The notes beneath the pieces were generated by a model. The model worked only from the letters and a program-made list of their open reading frames with translations. It was not told the DNA's origin and did no database searches. This document shows positions 6,730 to 14,659 of a DNA stretch of 21,735 nt, one piece after another. The DNA comes from UBA5536 sp964592595 (GTDB taxonomy: Bacteria > Bacteroidota > Bacteroidia > Bacteroidales > F082), in the NCBI GenBank assembly GCA_964592595.1, contig CAZQFH010000057.1, positions 1-21,735 on the forward strand. Direction: 5' to 3'. The position numbers and the translations under genes were made by a program. Numbering within the stretch: position 1 is the stretch's first letter; the number at the start of each line of letters is the position of its first letter.

Positions 6730-9495
6730 ATGACAAAAAAAATTGGTTTGTTATTAGTGTTTTTTGTCTTTGCAATTGCAGCAATAGCTCAAAAAACAAC
6801 TGTTGAAGGTTTTGTTTACGATGGTGAATTAGGGGAGCCCTTGCCAGGTGTAAATATAATTTATGGGTCGGGAGTCGGAACCGTTACAGATATCGACGGT
6901 GCCTACCGTTTATCATTGGAACCAGGCACTTATTTTTTTGAAATTAGTTATGTAGGGTTTGAAAAGCAATCCAAAGAATTAACAGTTGGCAAGGAAAGAA
7001 TACGGATCAATTTTACCTTAAAAACCATAACACTTACTGAAGTTCAAGTAGTTGGTGATGTTGCCAAAACACGTGACACACCTGTTGCTTTTAGCAATAT
7101 CACACCCGTAAAAGTGGAGGAGCAACTTGCCTCGCAGGATATTCCGATGTTATTAAACTCAACACCTGGTGTTTATGCTACAAAATCAGGTGGAGGTGAT
7201 GGTGACGCGCGTATCAATATCCGTGGATTTAACCAACGAAATGTTGCGGTAATGCTCGATGGTATTCCGGTAAATGACATGGAAAATGGTTGGGTGTATT
7301 GGTCAAACTGGTTTGGCCTCGATGCTGTGATGCGCTATACACAGGTTCAGCGTGGCCTTGGCGCCTCTAAGCTGGCCATTCCTTCTGTGGGTGGAACAAT
7401 CAATATCGCAACCAAAGGTATTGATGCAAAAAAAGGCTTAAGCCTAAAGCAAGAAGTTGGTAATGATGGCTTTATGCGTACTTCACTGGGGTTAACAACA
7501 GGAAGGATGAAAAACGGCTGGGGACTAACTTTTGCAGGCTCATACAAAAAAGGTGATGGCTGGGTTGATCAAACCTGGACCGAGGGCTATTTTTACTTTT
7601 TACGCGTGGATAAAGAAATTGGCAACCATATCATCAGTCTTACGGCAATGGGAGCTCCACAGGAACACGGACAGCGCAGCCACAAAAAATACATCGCCAC
7701 TTACGACACTGCTTTCGCACTCGAAAATGGTGTTTCACCCGAATCAATCAATACATTAATCAATAATGGCGAGCCCGTTAATATGGGATTGCGTTACAAT
7801 CCAAATTGGGGTTACCTCAGCAAAGCTTCTATTACACCAACCGATACCATTTACCCTCAGGCAGAACCGTTTAGCACTGCCAATAATTTCTATCACAAAC
7901 CCATGTTCAGCCTCAGGGATTTTTGGTCAGTAAATGATAAACTTTACATTTCTAATATCATTTACCTCTCTTTAGGAGATGGAGGTGGAAACTCTTTTTC
8001 AACAACACCCAGCTATGATCCGATAACCGGGCAGCAAAATCTTCAGGTGCAGTACAACTCAAATATGAACCTGGTACGTCCATATTTTAATATCAATAAG
8101 AAATCATCTGATATTTATCGGGCTGCCATGAACAACCATTTTTGGATGGGTTTGCTCTCTACTTTTGATTACGAACACAGCGATTTCCTGAACTTCTCGG
8201 GTGGTGTTGATTTGAGAACCTACAAAGGAGAACACTTTCGCAAAATACAGGATCTTTTTGGCGGAAACTATTTCATAGATAGCGGAAACGAAAATGAACG
8301 CAACGATACTACCAAAAAATATGTAGGTGATATCATTGGCTATCACAACGATGCCCTGGTAAATTGGGGAGGATTATTCGGACAGGTAAAACTCACTCAG
8401 GGCGCATTAACCGCATTCTTAAATCTTACCACTTCAATCACAGGATACAAGAGAATCGACTATTTCCTTCCAAAACTTTTGGATGTTGGCGACACCACGC
8501 TGGCGATTGGTTACAACACAACTGTTAACTATAATGGTATTACCTACGATCGAACTGCTGAAGGCCTAAGAACTAACGAAACAGACTGGAAATACCTGCC
8601 TGGATTCACTGTAAAAGGTGGAGCTAACTATAATTTGAACGAAACCATGAATGTATTTGCTAATCTTGGTTATCTTTCCAAAGCCCAGCGCTTTAATAAT
8701 GTATTCGATCGTCGTAATGTACTTTTCAGGGATATTAAGAATGAAAAAGTTCAAGCAATTGAGCTTGGCTACAGCTGGGTTAAACCAAAATTTACGCTCA
8801 ACGTAAATACTTACCTTACCCAATGGGAAAATAAGCCAGCAGACAGGGCTTTATCGATGGATATTGACGGCGTGCGCTACTCAGTCAATATCAACAATAT
8901 GAATGCTTTACACAAAGGTATAGAACTAGAATTTGCTTACAGAATAACAAAAAATATCTTGCTCGAAAGCCTGATCTCTGTTGGCGACTGGAAATGGACA
9001 TCAGCAGATACTGCACGTATCTATGATGATAACGGTCAGCAGGTTGGCACCCGTCCGTTTGATGCCAAAGGTCTTTATGTAGGCGATGCCGCTCAGATTC
9101 AAAATCAGGAACGCATCCGCTGGGAAATTATCCCAAGACTTTATGCTACTGGCGTTTTCACTTTCTTTGGAAAACATTATGCCGAATTTAACCCGCTCGA
9201 TTACGACCCCAATAACAACGACTGGGCTTTCGATGCTGAAGGTAATCCCATTCAGTCGTGGAAAATACCCGATTATTATACCGTGGACTTTCACGCAGGC
9301 TACACCTGGCGCATGAAAGACATAGGATTTGAATTGCGCGGAAGCATCATTAATTTACTTGATAACACCTTTATTACTGATGCGCAAAATAACGATCCCT
9401 ATCTTGTTCATTCCAGTACTTTCGATGCCAATTCAGCCGGTGTTTATTTTGGCATGGGGCGCACAGCAACGGTTTCATTAAAAATTAATCTTTAA
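6730..9495 (+). CDS. TonB-dependent outer-membrane receptor with carboxypeptidase-regulatory-like domain
   Basis: This is an outer-membrane active transporter powered by TonB-ExbBD; the substrate is not evident. From the ATG at 6730 (921 residues) there is a clean signal peptide ending AIAAIAQ (1-21). A carboxypeptidase-regulatory-like beta-sandwich follows (about 23-98, VEGFVYD, PLPGVN, GTVTDIDGAYRL), then the plug (about 110-225: DIPMLLNSTPGVYATKSG, INIRGFNQRNVAVMLDG, VGGTINIATKG) and a long beta-barrel ending in GRTATVSLKINL, with the aromatic/hydrophobic terminal strand expected for BAM insertion. A TTG at 6712 would add six residues ahead of the signal peptide and is less likely. There is no SusD-like partner, so it is not a classical glycan SusCD pair. 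The next gene, 18 nt away, is a secreted nuclease. Confidence 0.92.
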   Translation: MTKKIGLLLVFFVFAIAAIAQKTTVEGFVYDGELGEPLPGVNIIYGSGVGTVTDIDGAYRLSLEPGTYFFEISYVGFEKQSKELTVGKERIRINFTLKTITLTEVQVVGDVAKTRDTPVAFSNITPVKVEEQLASQDIPMLLNSTPGVYATKSGGGDGDARINIRGFNQRNVAVMLDGIPVNDMENGWVYWSNWFGLDAVMRYTQVQRGLGASKLAIPSVGGTINIATKGIDAKKGLSLKQEVGNDGFMRTSLGLTTGRMKNGWGLTFAGSYKKGDGWVDQTWTEGYFYFLRVDKEIGNHIISLTAMGAPQEHGQRSHKKYIATYDTAFALENGVSPESINTLINNGEPVNMGLRYNPNWGYLSKASITPTDTIYPQAEPFSTANNFYHKPMFSLRDFWSVNDKLYISNIIYLSLGDGGGNSFSTTPSYDPITGQQNLQVQYNSNMNLVRPYFNINKKSSDIYRAAMNNHFWMGLLSTFDYEHSDFLNFSGGVDLRTYKGEHFRKIQDLFGGNYFIDSGNENERNDTTKKYVGDIIGYHNDALVNWGGLFGQVKLTQGALTAFLNLTTSITGYKRIDYFLPKLLDVGDTTLAIGYNTTVNYNGITYDRTAEGLRTNETDWKYLPGFTVKGGANYNLNETMNVFANLGYLSKAQRFNNVFDRRNVLFRDIKNEKVQAIELGYSWVKPKFTLNVNTYLTQWENKPADRALSMDIDGVRYSVNINNMNALHKGIELEFAYRITKNILLESLISVGDWKWTSADTARIYDDNGQQVGTRPFDAKGLYVGDAAQIQNQERIRWEIIPRLYATGVFTFFGKHYAEFNPLDYDPNNNDWAFDAEGNPIQSWKIPDYYTVDFHAGYTWRMKDIGFELRGSIINLLDNTFITDAQNNDPYLVHSSTFDANSAGVYFGMGRTATVSLKINL

Positions 9496-9513
9496 TTCCT
9501 CTAATATTTCACA

Positions 9514-11979
9514 ATGAAAAAAAATATTTTTCTACTCAGTTTTGTACTTCTGCTCGGCAGCCTTCAGGCACAACAAACAGGCTATTACAATGGCGTTGAA
9601 GGCAAAGATGGCGAAGAACTTAAAGCCCAGCTGAATGATATCATCAGCGGACACACAGTGTATTCCTATTTTTTCTCCAAAGAAATCTTCAAACTTTCTG
9701 ATCAAGATCCTGATAACCCCAATAACGTTATTACCGTTTACGGTGGTTTTTCTCGCCCCAATAATAACTACGGAACTGGCGGTGATTTTTTAAATCGCGA
9801 GCATGTTTGGGCAAAATCTCATGGCACTTTTGAAGATATTTTACCCATGCACAGCGATGTGCACAACCTGAAACCCGCCGATGCTTCGGTAAACGTTTCG
9901 CGTAGCAATAAGGATTTTGATAATGGCGGCACACAACATCCCGAAGCAACAGGTTGCTATTTTACAGATGATACCTGGGAGCCTCGTGATGGGGCCAAAG
10001 GTGATATTGCCAGGATTATCTTCTATATGTCAACGCGTTACGAAGGTGAAAATGGCGAAATGGATCTGGAAGTTGTGGATGAAATTAATACCTACCCAAA
10101 CCCAACCCATGGAAGGCTTTCCACGCTATTAGAATGGAATATGCAAGATCCGCCAGATGCATTTGAACGCAACAGAAACAATGTGATCTACTCTTTCCAG
10201 CAAAACAGAAATCCGTTTATCGACAATCCTGAATTCGCTAATCTCATTTGGCGAAATGTTGCGGCCAGCCCTATCAGCATCGCAAACGTGCAAATCATGC
10301 CCGAAACAGCTGTCGCCAATCAGGAAGTTACGATTACTGCTTCAATAAGTAGCTCAGCTGCTGACATTACCAGTGCCAAAATCATGTGGGGACTTTCGTA
10401 CGAAAATCTCAGCAATGAAATTGTGATGGCTGCAAATGGAAATCAATATACTGCTAACATCCCCGGACAAGCTGAAGATCAAACTGTTTACTATAAAATC
10501 ACTGCAACTGACGGCACCAACGAAAACAGCACAGTGGTGTATAATTTTTATATTCCTAAAGTTTTTGCCGGACAATTGGTTAGCATTTACGACATCCAGG
10601 GACAAACTGAAAATTCACCTTATGCCGATCAGATTGTTAGCACTTCGGGAATAGTTACAGGCTCATTCGGCTCATTCTACTTTATCCAGGATGGAGCAGG
10701 ACTTTGGAATGGCATGTATATCTATGATGGTGGCCGAAATCCATCAATTGGAGATAGCGTTATCGTTACCGGAAAAGTGAAGGAATATTATGGCAAAACA
10801 GAAATTGCCGAGGTGAGTGATTTCTATTTTATTGCTGACAACAAGCCTTTGCCCGAACCAATAATTGTGCGCACAGGCGAAGTGGAAGAAGGCCACGAAA
10901 GCATATTGGTAAAAGTGATGAATGCCACCTGCGTGATGGAAAACTATCAGTCAAACTTTTATATGTGGTGGGTTGATGATGGCTCAGGCGTTCTTAAAGT
11001 TCACAACACCAACATTTTCGAATACGAACCCGAACTCAATGCTGCATACGATATTACCGGCCCCATGAACTTCGACTTTGACGAGTGGAAAATAGAATTA
11101 CGCTTCGAAACAGATGTTGCTTCCGGAAGCGATATCGTATTGCCAGAGGTAACTGAAGTTGAAGCGGTAACCTACAATTCAATTAGAATTCTGTTTAGTG
11201 AAGATGTAACTCAGGAATCCATTGAAAACATCAATAATTACACTTTGGATAACGATCTGACAGTTATTTCTGCATCACAACATGTTTTTAATAAAAAACA
11301 AGTAAATCTGGAAGTAAGTAATATGAGTTCAGATATAGAATATACCATTAACATTCAAAGTGTAACCGACCTGGCAAATAACGTTATGGAACCCTATGAG
11401 ACAACTTTCACAGGAATCTCTGTAACGCCCTTAGAAATTACCGAAGTTACGCCGCTCACTTACAATTCCATTAAAATCCTTTTCAATCAGGATGTATCGC
11501 AGGAATCTGCTGAAAACATTAACAATTACAGCTTGGATAACGATATTAGTGTGATTGCAGCAACCCAACATACCTTTGATAAAAAACAGGTAAACCTGGA
11601 AGTAAGTAATATGACTTCAGGAACTGATTACACAATTTATATCGAAGGTGTTATAGCCTCAGGCGATAATATGATGGAACCTTTTGAAACTACTTTCAAC
11701 TGGGTAGGAATTGGTGAAATTAGCTTTGTTAGCCATTCAACCATTTATCCAAATCCGGCTTCTTATTTCACTACAATAACACTGATTTCAGAGGTAAATG
11801 AAAACATACGCATCACCTTGTATGACATTGGCGGACGTATGGTATATCAAAAAGAAGTAAGCCTCCTAATAGGTCGAAATAGTTTTACAATGGATACAAA
11901 ACCATTCAAAAACGGATTTTATCATTTGACACTATCGAATAAAAGTGGCCTAATAAATCACAAGCTGATCATCTATTAG
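9514..11979 (+). CDS. Secreted multidomain endonuclease I-family nuclease with T9SS sorting tail
   Basis: Predicted to cut DNA (possibly RNA) outside the cell. The 821-residue protein has a signal peptide (1-20, LGSLQAQ). An endonuclease I (EndA/NucM-type) domain follows at about 22-235, with NREHVWAKSHG (94-104, predicted catalytic His97), DVHNLKPADASVN (115-127) and SRSNKDFD. Next are an Ig-like region (about 250-349), an OB-fold-like region resembling those of YhcR or DUF5689 proteins (about 350-540; IVTGSFGSFYFIQDGAG, GDSVIVTGKVKEYYGKTEI), and two near-identical Ig-like repeats of 96 residues (about 543-735). A T9SS type A tail starts near 743 (YPNPAS, LYDIGGRMVY, KNGFYHLTLS). The catalytic His and surrounding residues are intact. 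It almost certainly shares a transcript with the upstream receptor (18-nt gap), coupling extracellular cleavage to uptake (inference). Confidence 0.9.
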   Translation: MKKNIFLLSFVLLLGSLQAQQTGYYNGVEGKDGEELKAQLNDIISGHTVYSYFFSKEIFKLSDQDPDNPNNVITVYGGFSRPNNNYGTGGDFLNREHVWAKSHGTFEDILPMHSDVHNLKPADASVNVSRSNKDFDNGGTQHPEATGCYFTDDTWEPRDGAKGDIARIIFYMSTRYEGENGEMDLEVVDEINTYPNPTHGRLSTLLEWNMQDPPDAFERNRNNVIYSFQQNRNPFIDNPEFANLIWRNVAASPISIANVQIMPETAVANQEVTITASISSSAADITSAKIMWGLSYENLSNEIVMAANGNQYTANIPGQAEDQTVYYKITATDGTNENSTVVYNFYIPKVFAGQLVSIYDIQGQTENSPYADQIVSTSGIVTGSFGSFYFIQDGAGLWNGMYIYDGGRNPSIGDSVIVTGKVKEYYGKTEIAEVSDFYFIADNKPLPEPIIVRTGEVEEGHESILVKVMNATCVMENYQSNFYMWWVDDGSGVLKVHNTNIFEYEPELNAAYDITGPMNFDFDEWKIELRFETDVASGSDIVLPEVTEVEAVTYNSIRILFSEDVTQESIENINNYTLDNDLTVISASQHVFNKKQVNLEVSNMSSDIEYTINIQSVTDLANNVMEPYETTFTGISVTPLEITEVTPLTYNSIKILFNQDVSQESAENINNYSLDNDISVIAATQHTFDKKQVNLEVSNMTSGTDYTIYIEGVIASGDNMMEPFETTFNWVGIGEISFVSHSTIYPNPASYFTTITLISEVNENIRITLYDIGGRMVYQKEVSLLIGRNSFTMDTKPFKNGFYHLTLSNKSGLINHKLIIY
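11143..11718 (+). repeat. In-frame tandem duplication, period 288 bp, within the nuclease gene
   Basis: Two successive copies encode matching Ig-like modules, for example NNYTLDNDLTVISASQHVF against NNYSLDNDISVIAATQHTF, and KKQVNLEVSNM in both. Aligning the AAAAAACA anchor at 11293 with that at 11581 gives a period of exactly 288 bp (96 codons). DNA identity is still visible over long stretches, so the duplication is fairly recent or kept alike by conversion. Confidence 0.85.
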
Positions 11980-11998
11980 CTAAGTATCCCTGTAAATA

Positions 11999-12036
11999 AT
12001 GCAAATAGCCTTCAAATCGCTGGGGGCTATTTGCAT
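11999..12036 (+). terminator. Strong hairpin after the nuclease gene
   Basis: ATGCAAATAGCC (11999-12010) and GGCTATTTGCAT (12025-12036) pair perfectly. The stem extends inward by TTCA against TGGG-side bases with two G-U pairs, giving about 16 bp closed by a 6-nt loop. It lies 20 nt after the nuclease stop. No T-run follows directly, so it may act as a 3'-end stabiliser or a terminator that does not need a long U-tract. Confidence 0.55.
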
Positions 12037-12097
12037 CTTAGTGCGTTAAATTATTCAAAAAACGCAAACTTTTAAGAACAAATCTTAAGTTTGTAGC

Positions 12098-12105
12098 TAA
12101 ATTTG
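12098..12105 (+). promoter_or_regulatory. -7 promoter box for the mannosyltransferase-pyrC operon
   Basis: TAAATTTG is an exact TAnnTTTG match 30 nt upstream of the ATG at 12135, giving a short leader of roughly 20-25 nt. The -33 region has only TTTA at about 23-nt spacing (12071-12074), so that element is degenerate. Confidence 0.5.
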
Positions 12106-12134
12106 CACTACATATATTTAATACGCCTGCATAA

Positions 12135-12875
12135 ATGTCGGACAGCCTGGTTATCATACCCACTTACAACGAAAAAGAAAACATCGAAAAAATCATTCGA
12201 ACGGTTTTTGGTCTCAAAAAAGATTTTGACGTTTTAATTGTTGAAGACAACAGCCCCGATGGTACGGCGCAGATCGTGAAACATTTAATTTCTGAATTTC
12301 AGGGAAGACTTTTTATAGAGGAACGAAAAGGAAAACTAGGTTTGGGAACAGCTTATATCCATGGTTTTCAATGGGCACTTGCTCGTAATTACGGTTATAT
12401 CTTCGAAATGGACGCTGATTTTTCTCACAATCCGGTTGACCTCGAACGCCTTTACGATGCCTGTGCAGTTGAGGGTGCCGACTTGGCAGTTGGTTCGCGT
12501 TATATCACAGGTGTTAATGTTGTTAACTGGCCAATGGGTCGCGTGCTAATGTCGTATTATGCCTCTGCTTACGTAAGGTTTATAACCCGCCTAAAAGTGC
12601 GCGACACAACCGCAGGTTTTGTTTGCTATACACGAAAAGTATTGGAAACCATTGATTTGAACAGGATAAAATTTGTCGGTTATGCGTTTCAAATTGAAAT
12701 GAAATATACAGCCTGTAAACTTGGTTTCGATCTTAAAGAAGTTCCAATAATCTTTACCGATCGCACCGAAGGCACTTCAAAAATGAATAAACGCATCTTT
12801 AAAGAAGCTATTTTCGGGGTAATTAATCTCAGATTAAGAGGAATAACAGGAAAAATAAAAGCAAGAAAAGCCTAA
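12135..12875 (+). CDS. Polyprenol-phosphate mannosyltransferase (Dpm1-like GT2)
   Basis: This family 2 glycosyltransferase probably moves mannose (or another hexose) from its GDP/UDP-sugar to undecaprenyl phosphate on the cytoplasmic face of the inner membrane, making a lipid-linked sugar donor. The 246 residues cover the GT-A domain only: VIIPTYNEKENI (7-18), VEDNSPDGT (36-44), the metal-binding segment EMDADFSHNP (91-100), AVGSRYITG, and the DTTAGFVCY and FTDRTEGTSKM acceptor-side motifs. No C-terminal transmembrane pair is present, so it is the soluble Dpm1-type rather than the membrane-anchored type. The product could feed protein O-mannosylation or envelope glycans; the sugar itself cannot be read from the sequence. 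pyrC starts 4 nt downstream, so the two are co-transcribed. Confidence 0.88.
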   Translation: MSDSLVIIPTYNEKENIEKIIRTVFGLKKDFDVLIVEDNSPDGTAQIVKHLISEFQGRLFIEERKGKLGLGTAYIHGFQWALARNYGYIFEMDADFSHNPVDLERLYDACAVEGADLAVGSRYITGVNVVNWPMGRVLMSYYASAYVRFITRLKVRDTTAGFVCYTRKVLETIDLNRIKFVGYAFQIEMKYTACKLGFDLKEVPIIFTDRTEGTSKMNKRIFKEAIFGVINLRLRGITGKIKARKA

Positions 12876-12879
12876 AAAT

Positions 12880-14223
12880 ATGTCTGCAACATTAATCCGT
12901 AATGCTACATTGATCAACGAAGGCAAACGGTTTGTTGCCGACTTGCTTATCCGTGATGCCTTTATTGAAAAAATAGCTGACCCGGGCTCAATCCACGCAG
13001 AAAATGACTGCCGGATAATTGACGCCAAAGGTCTTTTACTTATTCCGGGCGTAATTGATGATCAGGTTCATTTTAGGGAGCCGGGGCTGACTTACAAAGC
13101 TGATATTCAGAGTGAAAGTCGTGCTGCTATTGCCGGAGGAATTACCAGTTACATGGAAATGCCAAACACCATTCCCAATGTGCTTACACAGCAATTGCTT
13201 GAAGAAAAATACCAGTTGGCTGCTCAAAAATCTATGGCCAACTTTTCGTTTTATATGGGAGCTTCGAACGATAATGTGGATGAAATCGTAAAAACAGATC
13301 CAAAAAAAGTATGCGGCATCAAGGTTTTTATGGGTTCCAGCACAGGCAATATGCTCGTGGATGATGAAGAAAGCCTTTCAAAAATATTTGCCAACGCCCC
13401 TACCCTGGTTGCCGTGCATTGCGAAGATGAAGCTACTATCAGGCAAAATTTTTTAGTTTTTCGGGAGAAATTTCCTGAGAGCGCTCCGGCTGAGGTTCAT
13501 CCTGAGATAAGAAATGCTGAGGCCTGTTATTTGTCATCCTCAAAAGCCGTTGCCTTAGCAAAAAAATATAACACCCGACTACATATTCTACACCTGAGCA
13601 CAGCTATTGAAACTGCTCTTTTCACCAATGAAATTCCGCTTGAAGAAAAACAGATCACTGCTGAAGTTTGCCTCCATCATCTCTGGTTTAGCGAGAAAGA
13701 TTATGGTTTAAAAGGAAATTTTATCAAATGGAATCCTGCCGTTAAATCGGAAATAGATCGTCAAGCATTATGGGAAGCGCTGCGTACCGGCAAAATTGAC
13801 GTGGTGGCTACCGATCATGCGCCGCACACTTTTGAGGAAAAATCACGGCCCTATTTTGAAGCACCTTCCGGCGGGCCAATGGTTCAGCATTTGCTACCCG
13901 CCATGCTCAATCTGGCTCAAAAGGATTATATCACAACCGAAATGGCCATCGAAAAAATGTGTCATAATCCTGCAATAATGTTTAAAATTCAAAAACGTGG
14001 TTTTATTAGGGAGGGATATTATGCTGATCTGGTGCTTGTTGATCCAAACCAATCACAAACAGTTTCATCAGAATATATATATTATAAATGCGGTTGGTCA
14101 CCGCTCGAAGGAATCAGCCTGAATCATCAGGTAAAATACACCTTTGTAAATGGAGCATTGGCTTATGAGAACGGAAAATTCAATGAAGAAGTCCGCGGAC
14201 AAAGGCTTTTATTTGATCGCTAA
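12880..14223 (+). CDS. pyrC: Dihydroorotase
   Basis: Catalyses ring closure of carbamoyl-aspartate to dihydroorotate in de novo pyrimidine synthesis. The 447-residue length and motif order fit the long (class I type) amidohydrolase dihydroorotases. Visible landmarks are DDQVHFREPGLTYKADI (60-76), GGITSYMEMPNT, the predicted carboxylated metal-bridging Lys148 (GIKVFMGSSTGNML), metal ligands His180 (VAVHCEDE) and His238 (HILHLS), and the catalytic Asp312 (VVATDHAPH). The usual HxH metal motif reads Gln62-Val-His64, so one ligand is replaced; I recall the same DDQVHFR form in other Bacteroidetes annotated as dihydroorotase, but could not verify it here. It starts 4 nt after the mannosyltransferase gene, and its 3' end overlaps the next gene by about 41 nt. 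Confidence 0.9.
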   Translation: MSATLIRNATLINEGKRFVADLLIRDAFIEKIADPGSIHAENDCRIIDAKGLLLIPGVIDDQVHFREPGLTYKADIQSESRAAIAGGITSYMEMPNTIPNVLTQQLLEEKYQLAAQKSMANFSFYMGASNDNVDEIVKTDPKKVCGIKVFMGSSTGNMLVDDEESLSKIFANAPTLVAVHCEDEATIRQNFLVFREKFPESAPAEVHPEIRNAEACYLSSSKAVALAKKYNTRLHILHLSTAIETALFTNEIPLEEKQITAEVCLHHLWFSEKDYGLKGNFIKWNPAVKSEIDRQALWEALRTGKIDVVATDHAPHTFEEKSRPYFEAPSGGPMVQHLLPAMLNLAQKDYITTEMAIEKMCHNPAIMFKIQKRGFIREGYYADLVLVDPNQSQTVSSEYIYYKCGWSPLEGISLNHQVKYTFVNGALAYENGKFNEEVRGQRLLFDR

Positions 14224-14659
14224 GCTGGCAGTCCTTTTTCTTTTGGTCAGTTTTTTACCTGCCTGTCAGCAAGAAAGCTCTCAGGAAGAAGAGCTGACTT
14301 CAGAAATCGTTGATATTTGGGATAATGGCAAACCGAAGCTTGTCCGTTTTTTTCGTGAAGACGAGCGTGGGCAGAAAATTTTGGTTCGCGAAAAACAATA
14401 CTATCCCGAAGGTGCATTGAGCATGCAAGGCGACTACCTGAACAACAAACGATCCGGCACCTGGAAATCCTGGTACGAAGCCGGCACTTTATGGAGTGAA
14501 GGTAGCTTTGAAAACGGAAAACGCGAAGGTTCGGGAATTGTTTACCATCCCAACGGACAAAAGCATATCGAAGGCGCCTATGCAGAAGGAAAACGCACAG
14601 GAGTGTGGCGTTCGTGGGATGAAACAGGAGAACTAATCAGTGAGCAAACGTTTCCCTAA
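14183..14659 (+). CDS. MORN-repeat (YwqK-like) lipoprotein
   Basis: A 158-residue predicted lipoprotein. From the ATG at 14183 it has a basic N-terminus (MKKSADK), a hydrophobic segment and the lipobox LPAC with Cys28 as the lipidated residue. The rest holds about three MORN_2-type repeats (YYPEGALSMQGDYLNNKRSG, WYEAGTLWSEGSFENGKREG, YHPNGQKHIEGAYAEGKRTG, then WRSWDETGEL). These beta-hairpin repeats occur in proteins labelled 'YwqK family antitoxin', but no toxin gene is adjacent and the lipobox argues for a periplasmic or outer-membrane role. An upstream in-frame ATG at 14150 would put 11 residues before the signal sequence and is unlikely. The start lies inside pyrC in a different frame (41-nt overlap), implying translational coupling. 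Function unknown. Confidence 0.8.
   Translation: MKKSADKGFYLIAKLAVLFLLVSFLPACQQESSQEEELTSEIVDIWDNGKPKLVRFFREDERGQKILVREKQYYPEGALSMQGDYLNNKRSGTWKSWYEAGTLWSEGSFENGKREGSGIVYHPNGQKHIEGAYAEGKRTGVWRSWDETGELISEQTFP

Noticed and set aside
6712..6730. TTG start six codons upstream of the receptor ATG
   Set aside because: It would put extra residues ahead of a normal signal peptide. The ATG at 6730 gives MTKKIGLLLVFF as a standard export signal.
6730..11979. Classical SusCD polysaccharide utilisation locus
   Set aside because: The receptor has the SusC-like N-terminal domain, but there is no SusD-family lipoprotein beside it. The neighbours are a nuclease and an LTD protein.
14183..14659. Toxin-antitoxin module based on YwqK-type MORN repeats
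   Set aside because: No toxin gene is adjacent, and the protein has a lipoprotein signal with LPAC lipobox, which does not fit a cytoplasmic antitoxin.
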